Source: Candidatus Alistipes intestinipullorum (GTDB taxonomy: Bacteria > Bacteroidota > Bacteroidia > Bacteroidales > Rikenellaceae). From it: 49,274 nt of DNA. Location: positions 1 to 49,274 of the forward strand of contig DXGO01000147.1 of assembly GCA_019113885.1 (NCBI GenBank), written 5' to 3'. The notes under the pieces are model-generated. The model searched no databases and had not been told where the DNA came from. It saw only the letters and a list, made by a program, of their open reading frames with translations. Shown piece by piece: positions 34,140 to 42,452 of the stretch. The first letter of the stretch is position 1, and every line of letters begins with the position of its first letter. A program made the translations under genes and the position numbers.

Positions 34140-35447
34140 ATGAAATTACAGCCGAAATACGCCGATCTGGTGCTGAACCTGTTGGTCGCCGTGGTAATCA
34201 GCTTGGTGGTCAACTTTTCCTATGTGCTGCTGATGCTCGTCGACGTGAACTCCGAGAGCCAGTCGCGTCCGGCCAATCAGAAAGCTATCCGATGCCGGGC
34301 CGAGGGTGTGCTCAAGGTCCACCCCGACGGCTACGGATACCTGATCTATGAGAACGGCGACAGTGTCTACGTTCCCACGCAGCGCATGCGGTGGCTGGGT
34401 ATCTCCTCCGGGGACCGTGTGGTTGCCGACCTGATGCCCCCGCGCCACAAGAAAGGGCATCCCATTATGGGCGAGTTGCTGTGGCACAACGGCAAGAAGT
34501 TCGACTACGGACGCCTCTATACCGCGCCGTCGAAGATGACCGAACTTCTGCTGCAACTTTTTTATTACCTCGTCGTCTCGTTCGTCATCCTCTCCATTCT
34601 CACCTCCGTACGCCGCAACTATACGGTTGCACGCTTCATCCGCCGGTGTCTCTGGGCCTGTCTGGCCGCGGCCGTGCTCTATTGCCTCGCGCCCGTTACG
34701 GAGTGGCGCACGGGACGCATCACCTTCAATTTCATGGGCGGGCGGATGTTCGACTACCTGCTGCTGCTCAAATGTACGTTTGCCGTGGTGGCCTCGCTCC
34801 TCTACGGACGTATCTACGTGCTGATTTCGCAGCGCCAGGCCGTCGTGGTGGAGAACGAACGGCTTAAGAACGAGAATCTCACCACGCGCTACAACATGCT
34901 GGTCGGCCAGATCAACCCTCATTTCTTTTTCAATTCGCTCAATTCGCTGGCGATGCTCGTGCGCGAGAAGCACGACGAGAAGGCCCTGACCTACATCGAC
35001 CAGCTCTCCTACACGTTCCGCTACATCCTCCAGAACGGGCAGTCGACGCTGATGCCCCTCGACGAGGAGTTGAAATTCGCCGAGGCCTACGGCTACCTCT
35101 TCAAGATACGTTACGCCGACAAGCTCTTTTTTGATGTCGATGTCGATCCGAAGTACCTGAAGTGGCAGCTTCCGGCGCTCTCGCTGCAACCGCTGATCGG
35201 CAATGCCGTGAAACACAACACGATTACCAGGTCGAGGCCGTTCCACATCTCGATCCGTACCGAGGATGACTGCCTGGTGGTGTCGAATCCCAAGATACCG
35301 AAACTCGAGGCCGAACCCTCGACGGGCATTGGGCTGGAAAATCTCCGGAACCGCTGGTTGCTGATTACGGGACATACGATAGAAATCCTGGACGACGGCA
35401 AGACGTTTACCGTTCGGATGCCGTTGCTGAAACCTTCCGAAGCGTGA
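34140..35447 (+). CDS. LytS-type sensor histidine kinase with a Rho-like OB domain
   Basis: Membrane sensor of 435 residues. Four membrane segments are seen (about 11-34, 135-156, 168-186, 205-229), then a short coiled coil and a His_kinase domain: QINPHFFFNSLNSLAMLV with phospho-accepting His261, N-box IGNAVKHN and G-box GIGLENLRNR. Unusually, the ~100-residue loop after the first helix contains (about 54-120) a sequence reading like the cold-shock RNA-binding domain of Rho. GVLKVHPDGYGYL is RNP1-like, DSVYVPTQRMRWLGISSGD is RNP2-like, then LMPPRHKKG and LLWHNGKK follow. Positive charges between helices 2 and 3 (RRNYTVARFIRR) put this loop outside the cytoplasm. Its stop overlaps the start of the LytTR regulator by one base, so the two form a two-component system. 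The ligand is unknown. Confidence 0.88.
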   Translation: MKLQPKYADLVLNLLVAVVISLVVNFSYVLLMLVDVNSESQSRPANQKAIRCRAEGVLKVHPDGYGYLIYENGDSVYVPTQRMRWLGISSGDRVVADLMPPRHKKGHPIMGELLWHNGKKFDYGRLYTAPSKMTELLLQLFYYLVVSFVILSILTSVRRNYTVARFIRRCLWACLAAAVLYCLAPVTEWRTGRITFNFMGGRMFDYLLLLKCTFAVVASLLYGRIYVLISQRQAVVVENERLKNENLTTRYNMLVGQINPHFFFNSLNSLAMLVREKHDEKALTYIDQLSYTFRYILQNGQSTLMPLDEELKFAEAYGYLFKIRYADKLFFDVDVDPKYLKWQLPALSLQPLIGNAVKHNTITRSRPFHISIRTEDDCLVVSNPKIPKLEAEPSTGIGLENLRNRWLLITGHTIEILDDGKTFTVRMPLLKPSEA

Positions 35448-36214
35448 TGAGAACCCTGATTATCGAAGACGAGACTGCCGCGGCGCTCAACCTTGCGGCG
35501 ATCCTCAAACAGACGGCTCCCGGGATAGAGGTCATAGCGACGCTCGAAAGTGTCGAGGAGAGCGTGGCGTGGCTGAAGGCGAATCCGCAGCCCGACCTGA
35601 TATTTATGGACATCCACTTGGCCGACGGCGATTCGTTCCGTATATTCGACTTCGTGGAGATCACCGCTCCGGTGGTTTTCACCACGGCCTACGACCAGTA
35701 TGCGCTCGAGGCCTTCAAGGTCAACAGCATCGATTACCTGCTCAAGCCCATCAAGACGTCGGACGTCGTGCGGGCACTCTCGAAACTCCGGCGACTGACG
35801 GCGGTCGAGCAGCGCGATTACGGGACACGGGTTCGGACGCTGGTGGCCGAACGGGTCGAAAACGAGTCGGTCTTTCTGGTGCATGTCCGTGACCGAATCA
35901 TTCCCTTGCGGCGCGAGCAGATCGCCTATTGTTATACCTCCAACGAGCGTGTCACGGCCTACGGCTACGACGGCGTGGCCTATCCGCTCAACCGGACATT
36001 GGAGATGTTGCAGGCACAGTTGCCCGAGGTGGATTTCTTCCGTGCCAACCGTCAGTTCATCGTGGCCCGCGGGGCGGTGAAGGAGATTGTCGTGTGGTTC
36101 GGGAACCGTCTGGCGCTTACCCTGACGGTCCCGACACCCGAGCGGATCGTTATTTCGAAGGCCCGCGTGCCGGAATTCAAGGCGTGGCTGCGGGCGGTTC
36201 ACCCCGCCGAATAG
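35447..36214 (+). CDS. LytTR family response regulator
   Basis: DNA-binding partner of the LytS-type kinase just upstream (one-base overlap, ATGA). Of 255 residues, the receiver domain (1-120) has the acidic pair in LIIEDETAA, the phosphorylation site Asp55 in LIFMDIHLADGDS, the conserved Thr in VVFTTAYDQYALEAF and Lys in DYLLKPIK. The LytTR domain (about 145-250) shows FLVHVRDRIIPLRREQIAYC, FFRANRQFIVAR and the end ISKARVPEFKAWL. LytTR proteins usually bind pairs of ~9-bp direct repeats spaced by two helical turns; such a repeat lies immediately downstream of this gene (36217-36246). Confidence 0.94.
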   Translation: MRTLIIEDETAAALNLAAILKQTAPGIEVIATLESVEESVAWLKANPQPDLIFMDIHLADGDSFRIFDFVEITAPVVFTTAYDQYALEAFKVNSIDYLLKPIKTSDVVRALSKLRRLTAVEQRDYGTRVRTLVAERVENESVFLVHVRDRIIPLRREQIAYCYTSNERVTAYGYDGVAYPLNRTLEMLQAQLPEVDFFRANRQFIVARGAVKEIVVWFGNRLALTLTVPTPERIVISKARVPEFKAWLRAVHPAE

Positions 36215-36216
36215 GC

Positions 36217-36246
36217 GGCTTGACCCTTCGGAATGGCCGTTTGACC
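36217..36246 (+). promoter_or_regulatory. Candidate LytTR operator: 21-bp-phased direct repeat
   Basis: GGCTTGACC (36217-36225) and CGTTTGACC (36238-36246) share 7 of 9 bases and start exactly 21 bases apart, the spacing expected for LytTR direct repeats. They lie upstream of the -7 box at 36279 that drives the Spy-like gene. A related CGTTTCACC lies at 36893-36901. The assignment is inferred from spacing and position only. Confidence 0.5.
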
Positions 36247-36278
36247 GACCTGCCGGCTCGGAATCCTGCGCATGGCGT

Positions 36279-36287
36279 TATTTTTGT
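36279..36287 (+). promoter_or_regulatory. Promoter -7 element for the Spy-like gene
   Basis: TATTTTTGT matches TAnnTTTG. The predicted transcript (start near 36294) begins with a perfect 8-bp hairpin, GATTCCGG/CCGGAATC (36301-36320), and has a leader of about 67 bases. Confidence 0.55.
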
Positions 36288-36360
36288 ACTACGAAACGGA
36301 GATTCCGGGACGCCGGAATCCCGGCTCGGAAAAAGTACAACTTCAAACAAATTGCGTATT

Positions 36361-36825
36361 ATGAAAAAGAAGATTTTGGTTGTCGCCGCGACACTTTGCA
36401 TGATTGGTATTACGGGCGTTCTGGCCCAGGAACCCGCCGCCAAGCCGACTACCCCGCCTACGCCTCCGACCGCTGAGGAGATGGCACAGCAACAGACCGA
36501 CCGGATGACGCAGCGGCTGAATCTTACCGATGCCCAGGCCAAACAAATCCACGATCTCAACCTCAAGCAGGCCAAGGAGAAGCAGGCGCTTCACGAGAAG
36601 ATGAAGGCCATGCGCCAGGAGCGTGCCGAGAAGATGAAGTCGATTCTGACTACCGAGCAGTTCGTGCAGTGGTCGCAGATGCAGGGCAAGGGTCGCATGC
36701 AGGGGATGCAGGGACGCCATCCGGGACGCCGTGCCGACATGAAGGAGTGTCCGGACGGATGCCCGAAAGCTCCTGCCGACAAGGGGAACGACGGACGCCT
36801 GCACAAGCGTCGCGTACGTCAGTAA
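36361..36825 (+). CDS. Spy/CpxP-like small periplasmic protein
   Basis: The 154 residues start with a signal peptide (MKKKILVVAATLCMIGITGV, cleavage near VLA-QE). A Pro/Thr-rich stretch follows, then a helical region with the pattern MTQRLNLTDAQAKQIHDLNL and MKSILTTEQFVQWSQMQ, as in Spy/CpxP or heavy-metal-resistance type LTxxQ proteins. The C-terminus is rich in Met, Gly, His, Cys and basic residues (GRMQGMQGRHPGRRADM, KECPDGCP). Family members are envelope chaperones or metal-stress proteins. It lies just after the LytTR system and has a candidate LytTR site before its promoter, so it is a likely regulon member. A terminator separates it from the next gene. Confidence 0.75.
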   Translation: MKKKILVVAATLCMIGITGVLAQEPAAKPTTPPTPPTAEEMAQQQTDRMTQRLNLTDAQAKQIHDLNLKQAKEKQALHEKMKAMRQERAEKMKSILTTEQFVQWSQMQGKGRMQGMQGRHPGRRADMKECPDGCPKAPADKGNDGRLHKRRVRQ

Positions 36826-36856
36826 GGTTGCTCCTGAGAGAATTTTGATGTAACCA

Positions 36857-36890
36857 GGGAGCCAGTCCAGGCGACTGGCTCCCTTTTTTT
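36857..36890 (+). terminator. Rho-independent terminator after the Spy-like gene
   Basis: Perfect 11-bp stem GGGAGCCAGTC/GACTGGCTCCC, loop CAGGC, followed by seven T. Confidence 0.9.
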
Positions 36891-36892
36891 GC

Positions 36893-36901
36893 CGTTTCAC
36901 C
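36893..36901 (+). promoter_or_regulatory. CGTTTCACC motif upstream of the TonB-receptor-like gene
   Basis: CGTTTCACC matches the second repeat of the candidate LytTR site (CGTTTGACC) at 8 of 9 bases; the 13-base windows around them (36893-36905 and 36238-36250) match at 10 positions and both end exactly 29 bases before their -7 box. No partner repeat 21 bases upstream is visible here. Tentative. Confidence 0.35.
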
Positions 36902-36933
36902 CTCCCGGAGGGTAAAAAATCGCATAAAATGGT

Positions 36934-36942
36934 TAATTTTGC
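36934..36942 (+). promoter_or_regulatory. Promoter -7 element for the TonB-receptor-like gene
   Basis: TAATTTTGC, an exact TAnnTTTGC match, 43 bases before the ATG at 36985. A short palindrome, ACCCTCCCGGAGGGT (36899-36913), lies just upstream. Confidence 0.65.
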
Positions 36943-36984
36943 GCGACTCAAACTGAAAATGCTGAAGAAATAAATTCATTGGAA

Positions 36985-39942
36985 ATGAAACGAATCCTTT
37001 TGACACTTTTGTCTGCGATGATCGCCGTTTCGTCTTACGCCCAAAACGGAAGCGTGAAGGCTACGGTCGTGAACGCGGATACCGGAGAGGAAGTTGTGGG
37101 TGCGGTGTTGATCGTTTCGCCCGTCTCCACTCCCTCCAACCAGAAGGGGTTTACTTCCGGGTACAAGGGCTCGGTATCGATCCCATCGCTCGCCTACGGT
37201 GAGTATGCCCTTTCGGTCTCGTTTATCGGATACCAGAATTACGACACAACATTCCGCGTCGCCGCCCCGCGTGTCGATCTGGGGACGGTAAAGCTCAAGC
37301 CGGGCGTGCAGATCGAGACGGTCGTCAAGGAGGTGAAGGCGCTGCGTACCTCGCAAAAAGGTGATACGGTAAGCTACAACGCCGGGGCCTTCAAGGTGAC
37401 CAATGATGCCGATGTCGAAGGGTTGCTCAAGAAGATGCCGGGCATCACCGTGACCGACGGTACGGTCGAGGCCCAGGGCGAGGAGATCAAGAAGATCTTC
37501 GTCGACGGCAAGGAGTTCTTCGGTGAGGACGTCACCACGGCCATCAAGTCGCTGCCGGCCGAGGCGGTCGACCGGATCGAGGTTTACAACAAACTCTCCG
37601 ATGCGGCCGAGTTCTCGGGTATGGACGACGGCGAGGGTTACAAGGCGCTCAACATCGTGACCCGTACCGACATGCGTCAGGGACAATTCGGCAAGTTGTA
37701 CGCCGGGGTCGGTTACGATGCCGAGACCGAAACCGAGGACCGTTTCAAGTACCTGGCCGGAGGAAACGTGAATATCTTCAGCGGTGACAGCCGCGTGTCG
37801 CTGATCGGGTTGTTCAACAACGTCAACCAGCAGAACTTCTCGTTCGAGGACATTCTGGGGGTTTCGGGCGGCGGAGGTGGTCGCCGTGGCGGTGTCGGAC
37901 AGTACATGGTGCGTCCGCAGGCGGGTGTGGCAACGGTCAACGCGATCGGTGTCAACTACTCCGATACCTGGGGCAAGCGTGACCAGGTGTCGTTCCAGGG
38001 CAGCTATTTCTTCAATAATACCCATACGACGAATTCCTCGACGATTGACAAGTGGTACGAGGCCCCGATGAGCCCCGATACACTGATGACACGCGGTTAT
38101 TCCGATACGAAGGGATACAACCACCGTTTCAACGCCCGCTTGGAGTGGAAGATTTCGGAGAACCAGAACCTGATGGTCCGCCCAAGATTCAGCTACCAGT
38201 CCAACGACCCGTGGAGCACGACGACCGGATGGCAGTTCGGCGCTCCGGAGAACGGCGGCAGCGGATACAGCTATACCGACAACTTCAGCGATGCACTGTC
38301 GAGCGGCTACCGCATCGGGACGAGTGCCGTCTATCGGGCCAAACTAGGCAAGGACGGCCGTACGCTGACCCTCGACGGATCATTCAACTATTCGGACAAC
38401 AAGAGCAACTCGACCTCGTGGTCCAATGAGCTGCCGATGTCGCAGGATCGTCCGGGAGCGGGCGATGATCCGTTTGCGTGGGACCCCGCAGGCTATACTG
38501 CGCTTCGCTACCTGCGCAACATGTCCCCTTCGTCGTCGTACAGCCTGCGCGGAAACATCACCTATACCGAACCGGTGGCCAAATACGCCCAGGTGAGCCT
38601 CCAGTACCGCGTGTCGTACAATTCGCAGGAGCGAGACAAGAGTTCCTACGTCACGGGCGACGACTTCTCGATTGCCGGTCTGACGCCCGACCCGCTGTTA
38701 TCGAACTCCTACGAGAGCGGCTACCTGACGCAGAGTGTCGGCCCGGGCTTCCGCTATTCGAAGGAACGCAATACGTTTGTCGCCAATGTCTACTACCAGC
38801 GTTCGGCCCTCGACGGACAGATCGTCCAGGAGAATTACGAGAAGATCAAGCATTCGTATGACAACGTGACCTACTTTATGATGGGCCAGTTGAACATCAA
38901 CCGCGAGAACTCCCTGCGGCTGTTCATCTCGTCCTATACCGACAGCCCGTCGATTACGGCGTTGCAGAGCGTTTACGACGTGTCGGACGCCCAGAATATC
39001 TCGCGCGGTAATCCCGACCTGAACCCCAACTATTCGCACCGTGTGAACTTCCACTACGTGAACTCCAACGTCGAGAAGGGGCGGACGTTCATGTGGATGT
39101 TCTCGATGAATGCGACACAAGACTATATCGCCACGCATCTGGTACAGAATCCCGGCACGATGGATATCGGCGGCGAGAGCTATACGCCGAACTACTACTC
39201 GACGCAGGTCAACCTCGATGGTTACTGGCAGTTGAGGACCGATGTGAGCTACGGACTTCCGATCGGGTTCCTGAAGTCGAACTTCAACGTCATGGCGGGC
39301 GTCACCTATACGAAGACGCCGAGCATGCTGGGCGGAGAGGTTAACGCCGCGGGGGCGATCATCGGCGGCGAGCGCAACGACACGAAGAACATGGGGTACA
39401 ATTTCCGTGCGGTGCTGGGCAGCAACATCTCGGAGAACGTGGACTTTACGCTTTCGTGGAACGGCTCCTACAACGAGGCGACCAACTCGCTGAATACGTC
39501 GAATTCGAAGAACCGTTATTTCAACCATACGGCGCAGGGAAACCTGAAGTTTGTCTTCCCGCTGGGCTTCACCCTGACGGCCAGCGCCGCCTATACGCAG
39601 TATGTGGGTTACACGAACGACTACGAGGAGGATTTCCTGCTCTGCAACGTCTGGTTGGGTAAGAAGGTCTTCCGCAACCAGCGCGGCGAGATCATGATCG
39701 GTGTGAACGACCTCTTCAACCAGAATACGGCCTTTGCCCGGACGACCGGTTCGGGATGGACGCAGAATGCGACCAACAGCGTGATCGGCCGTTATTACAT
39801 GGTGCAGTTCTCGTTCAACCTGCGGCACTTCGGCAAGAAGGGTTCGCGGAATATCAACGATTACGAAGGCATGGGCGGAGCTCCCCGTCGCATGGGCCCC
39901 GGCGGTCCTGGCGGCCCTCCCCCGGGAATGGGACCTCATTAG
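36985..39942 (+). CDS. TonB-dependent receptor-like outer membrane barrel (OMP_b-brl_3)
   Basis: Outer membrane protein of 985 residues. A signal peptide (MKRILLTLLSAMIAVSSYA) is followed by a carboxypeptidase-regulatory-like domain (about 22-105). Next is a plug-like domain with VEGLLKKMPGITVTDGTVEA and IKKIFVDGKEFFGEDVTTA. The long beta-barrel (about 220-960) is rich in alternating aromatic residues. The plug signature KKMPGI and FVDGKEFFG fit the OMP_b-brl_3 type, common in Bacteroidota and not part of SusC/SusD pairs. The last ~25 residues are Gly/Pro/Met-rich (GPGGPGGPPPGMGPH), beyond the usual barrel end. No SusD-like partner is present. The substrate is unknown. ATG 36985 is chosen over a TTG six bases upstream. 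Confidence 0.88.
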   Translation: MKRILLTLLSAMIAVSSYAQNGSVKATVVNADTGEEVVGAVLIVSPVSTPSNQKGFTSGYKGSVSIPSLAYGEYALSVSFIGYQNYDTTFRVAAPRVDLGTVKLKPGVQIETVVKEVKALRTSQKGDTVSYNAGAFKVTNDADVEGLLKKMPGITVTDGTVEAQGEEIKKIFVDGKEFFGEDVTTAIKSLPAEAVDRIEVYNKLSDAAEFSGMDDGEGYKALNIVTRTDMRQGQFGKLYAGVGYDAETETEDRFKYLAGGNVNIFSGDSRVSLIGLFNNVNQQNFSFEDILGVSGGGGGRRGGVGQYMVRPQAGVATVNAIGVNYSDTWGKRDQVSFQGSYFFNNTHTTNSSTIDKWYEAPMSPDTLMTRGYSDTKGYNHRFNARLEWKISENQNLMVRPRFSYQSNDPWSTTTGWQFGAPENGGSGYSYTDNFSDALSSGYRIGTSAVYRAKLGKDGRTLTLDGSFNYSDNKSNSTSWSNELPMSQDRPGAGDDPFAWDPAGYTALRYLRNMSPSSSYSLRGNITYTEPVAKYAQVSLQYRVSYNSQERDKSSYVTGDDFSIAGLTPDPLLSNSYESGYLTQSVGPGFRYSKERNTFVANVYYQRSALDGQIVQENYEKIKHSYDNVTYFMMGQLNINRENSLRLFISSYTDSPSITALQSVYDVSDAQNISRGNPDLNPNYSHRVNFHYVNSNVEKGRTFMWMFSMNATQDYIATHLVQNPGTMDIGGESYTPNYYSTQVNLDGYWQLRTDVSYGLPIGFLKSNFNVMAGVTYTKTPSMLGGEVNAAGAIIGGERNDTKNMGYNFRAVLGSNISENVDFTLSWNGSYNEATNSLNTSNSKNRYFNHTAQGNLKFVFPLGFTLTASAAYTQYVGYTNDYEEDFLLCNVWLGKKVFRNQRGEIMIGVNDLFNQNTAFARTTGSGWTQNATNSVIGRYYMVQFSFNLRHFGKKGSRNINDYEGMGGAPRRMGPGGPGGPPPGMGPH

Positions 39943-39964
39943 GAGGTCGTCGCCCCGAATATGG

Positions 39965-39999
39965 CAACGCCCCTGCCACATCGTGTGGCAGGGGCGTTG
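39965..39999. terminator. Hairpin terminator between converging genes
   Basis: A 16-bp perfect stem (CAACGCCCCTGCCACA and its complement, loop TCG) lies 22 bases after the TonB-receptor-like stop codon. Its 3' arm is copied again in the adjoining tandem repeat. It also lies downstream of the minus-strand ABC permease gene. Confidence 0.75.
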
Positions 40000-40060
40000 T
40001 GTCTCTTCAGAAGCCTGTCGTCGTATGGCAGGGGCGTTGCGTCTCTTCGGAGGCCGGTCG
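39981..40060. repeat. Two-copy 40-bp tandem repeat
   Basis: 39981-40020 and 40021-40060 are head-to-tail copies of the same 40-base unit (begins TCGTRTGGCAGGGGCGTTG) with five mismatches, about 87% identity. The repeat fills the gap between two converging genes and duplicates the 3' arm of the terminator hairpin, giving a second, alternative partner for its 5' arm. Confidence 0.85.
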
Positions 40061-40061
40061 C

Positions 40062-41270
40062 TTATCTGTTCCGTTCTCGCTGCTCCTGACGGATGGCCTG
40101 ATGGGTGCCGATGCAGGCCAGGCCTCCGTATACGACCGTGAGGACGATGAGCCACTTGATCTCGGCAAAGACCTCCGGAAGCGTCGCTCCCATGGTTTGA
40201 AGTCGGATGAATCCGTTGACGCCGTGGCTGCTGGGGAATATCTTTCCGAAGGCGTAGAGCCACTCGGGGAATCCCTCGCGCGGGAACGACACGCCGCTGA
40301 GCATCAGGACCGGGATCGACGTCCACAGCAACAGCAGCAACGAGTTCTCACGGTAGCGGAACAGGGTCGATACGGCGATTCCCATGGCGATGCAGGCCAC
40401 GACGTAGATGGAGATGAAGATGAATACGGCCCAGGGGGCACCGTTCATCGGGAAGTGGAAGAGCCGGTAGTGGAGCCCGAAGATATAGGTACAGGTCACG
40501 GCATAGATGATGGCATAGATCAGTCCCCGTCCCAGGACGATGGGTAGCGTCGACATTTGGCGCCGTCCCGGCGGGCAGAGTTTGCGGTAAAGGCCGAACT
40601 CGCGCCACGTGCCGCCGATCATGCCGATGCCGATGAGCATCGTCTGCTGGATAATGACCATGATAATGGCCGGCATGACAAAGGTTCCGTATCCCAGATA
40701 GGGATTGAAGAGGTTGTGTGATTGGTAGATGACAGGCTGTACGGTTGCTTGCGCCTGCGGCAGGTTGGCGCCTTTGGCGATCAGCCGCTGGAACTCGACC
40801 ATGGCCCCGGTATTTCCGATTGTTGTGACGAGCTCCTGGAATGTCTGGCGGTACATCAGGAAATAGCTTGCATCGCAGTAGATCGCCACGTCGGCCTGTT
40901 CACCCCCGTAGAGGTTTCGCTCATAGTTGGAGGGAATGTAGACGACGCCGTAGATTTCGCGGTTGTAGAAGAGTTGCCGCGCCTCCTCCATCGACCCGGG
41001 TTCGTAGGCGACGTAGGTGTTCGGTCCGCTGTTGAATGCCTCGACCAGGCTGCGGCTCGTGGGCGTGCGGCATTCATCCACCACGCCGATGGGAACGTTG
41101 CGCAGCACCTGCGTGCCGTATGCCAGCGAGTAGACCGTGGCGTAGATCAGCAGCGCGAAGATCAGGATCAGCATGACCCCGCCGTCGGTGAAGATCGTCC
41201 GGAACTCGTTGCGGATGACCGTGCCGGTCTGCTGCCAATAGGAGGCTATTTGTTTTTTGAATCGGTTCAT
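40062..41270 (-). CDS. ABC-2 type transporter permease (second of pair)
   Basis: YbhR/YbhS-like export permease of 402 residues. One N-terminal membrane helix (about 27-47) is followed by a large extracytoplasmic domain (about 50-180, NVPIGVVDECRTPTSRSLVE) and five membrane helices at the C-terminus (about 190-395). The second half shows the ABC2_membrane_3 pattern, with GGTWREFGLYRKLCPPGRRQ between helices and SIPVLMLSGVSFPREGFPEW near the end. It lies 1 base after the other permease and is the last gene of the TolC-HlyD-permease-permease operon. No ATPase is encoded in the operon. It probably forms a heterodimer with the upstream permease; the substrate is unknown. Confidence 0.9.
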   Translation of the reverse strand: MNRFKKQIASYWQQTGTVIRNEFRTIFTDGGVMLILIFALLIYATVYSLAYGTQVLRNVPIGVVDECRTPTSRSLVEAFNSGPNTYVAYEPGSMEEARQLFYNREIYGVVYIPSNYERNLYGGEQADVAIYCDASYFLMYRQTFQELVTTIGNTGAMVEFQRLIAKGANLPQAQATVQPVIYQSHNLFNPYLGYGTFVMPAIIMVIIQQTMLIGIGMIGGTWREFGLYRKLCPPGRRQMSTLPIVLGRGLIYAIIYAVTCTYIFGLHYRLFHFPMNGAPWAVFIFISIYVVACIAMGIAVSTLFRYRENSLLLLLWTSIPVLMLSGVSFPREGFPEWLYAFGKIFPSSHGVNGFIRLQTMGATLPEVFAEIKWLIVLTVVYGGLACIGTHQAIRQEQRERNR

Positions 41271-41271
41271 A

Positions 41272-42450
41272 TCAGAGTCTCCCCCAGAATTTTTCCTCCG
41301 TGCAGACCTTTTTGAGCCGCGGCAGGCACAGCAGTGGCAGGATGATGAAGAGCGTCATGCAGAGCAGGTCGGTGATCGAGTAGACCCACGGCGTGCCGCG
41401 CAGCATCTGGTCGACGAAGATGTCGGTATAGAAGGTAAATGGAAAGATTCTGCTCACCCACTGCATCGGTTCCCACATGGCCATGATCGGGAAGGTGAGC
41501 CCCGAGAAGGTGAATGCCAGCACGGAGTATCCGCCTCCGATCGAGAGCGAAAGCCGCAGGTTGGCCAGCAGCGAGACGATCAGCACGGAGATCGACTGGT
41601 AGCTGAGGATGAAGAGCAGCGTGCCGATGAGGATTACCGCGAGGCTGCCGTTGAGCGGCGTCCCGACGATCTTGAAGTTGATGAGCAACATGACCAGCGA
41701 GACGAGGAACATGATGGCCGTGATGGGCAGGAGTTTGCCCAGGAGCGCCGCGGCGACCGAGTCGCCTCCGGTGCGGAGCCATTCGCGGGCGGTGGCCCGT
41801 TTGAACTCGGTGCCGATGGCGAAGATCGTCACCATGACGGTGAAGATCATCAGCATCATGGGCATGAAACTCGGGGAGAGGTAATAGCCGTAGTTGATCA
41901 GGGGGTTGAACAGCACGTGCCGATCGAAGCGGATGGGCATGAGCTGCGCCATGGCCTGATGCTGCGTAAGCCCCTGCTTCATGAGCAGTTGCAGTTGGAT
42001 GCCAGCCGAGAAGGTCGTTGCGGCTGTCTGGATGTCCTTCGACAGCAGTCCGTTGACGGTGATGTTGGTTCCCGAGACGTAGTTCTCGATGTGGGTCTGG
42101 CTGTTGCTCAGGATCGATTTCTCGAAAAAGGCGGGGATCTGTACGATGGCCATGATTTTCCCTTCGCGCATGAGCCGTTCGCCTTCGGTCATGTCCTGGA
42201 TGTCGTACGCCACCATGGCGGTGGGCGTATCGTCGATCATCTGGGCGATTTTGCGCGAGAGCGTGGTGTTGTCTTCATCGAGGATGGCGATCGGGACGTC
42301 GCGGATGGCCCCCTTGTTGAAGAGCAGCGCGAAGAACGCGAACGACAGTACGGGCAGGAAGACCGTCAACACGAAGTACATCGGTTGGTGGGTCAGCCTC
42401 CCCCACTCGCGCTCCAGGACGGCGCAGACGTTGTGTACGAATCCCGGCAT
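41272..42450 (-). CDS. ABC-2 type transporter permease (first of pair)
   Basis: The 392 residues have the same layout as its neighbour: an N-terminal helix (about 22-44, PMYFVLTVFLPVLSFAFFAL), then an extracytoplasmic domain (DVPIAILDEDNTTLSRKIAQ, about 50-190), then C-terminal helices with YLSPSFMPMMLMIFTVMVTI and FTFSGLTFPIMAMWEPMQW. The start ATG is 2 bases after the HlyD stop. Homologues form an inner membrane exporter coupled to HlyD- and TolC-like partners. The ATPase expected for an ABC exporter is missing from this operon and from the whole window. Confidence 0.9.
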   Translation of the reverse strand: MPGFVHNVCAVLEREWGRLTHQPMYFVLTVFLPVLSFAFFALLFNKGAIRDVPIAILDEDNTTLSRKIAQMIDDTPTAMVAYDIQDMTEGERLMREGKIMAIVQIPAFFEKSILSNSQTHIENYVSGTNITVNGLLSKDIQTAATTFSAGIQLQLLMKQGLTQHQAMAQLMPIRFDRHVLFNPLINYGYYLSPSFMPMMLMIFTVMVTIFAIGTEFKRATAREWLRTGGDSVAAALLGKLLPITAIMFLVSLVMLLINFKIVGTPLNGSLAVILIGTLLFILSYQSISVLIVSLLANLRLSLSIGGGYSVLAFTFSGLTFPIMAMWEPMQWVSRIFPFTFYTDIFVDQMLRGTPWVYSITDLLCMTLFIILPLLCLPRLKKVCTEEKFWGRL

Positions 42451-42452
42451 GG

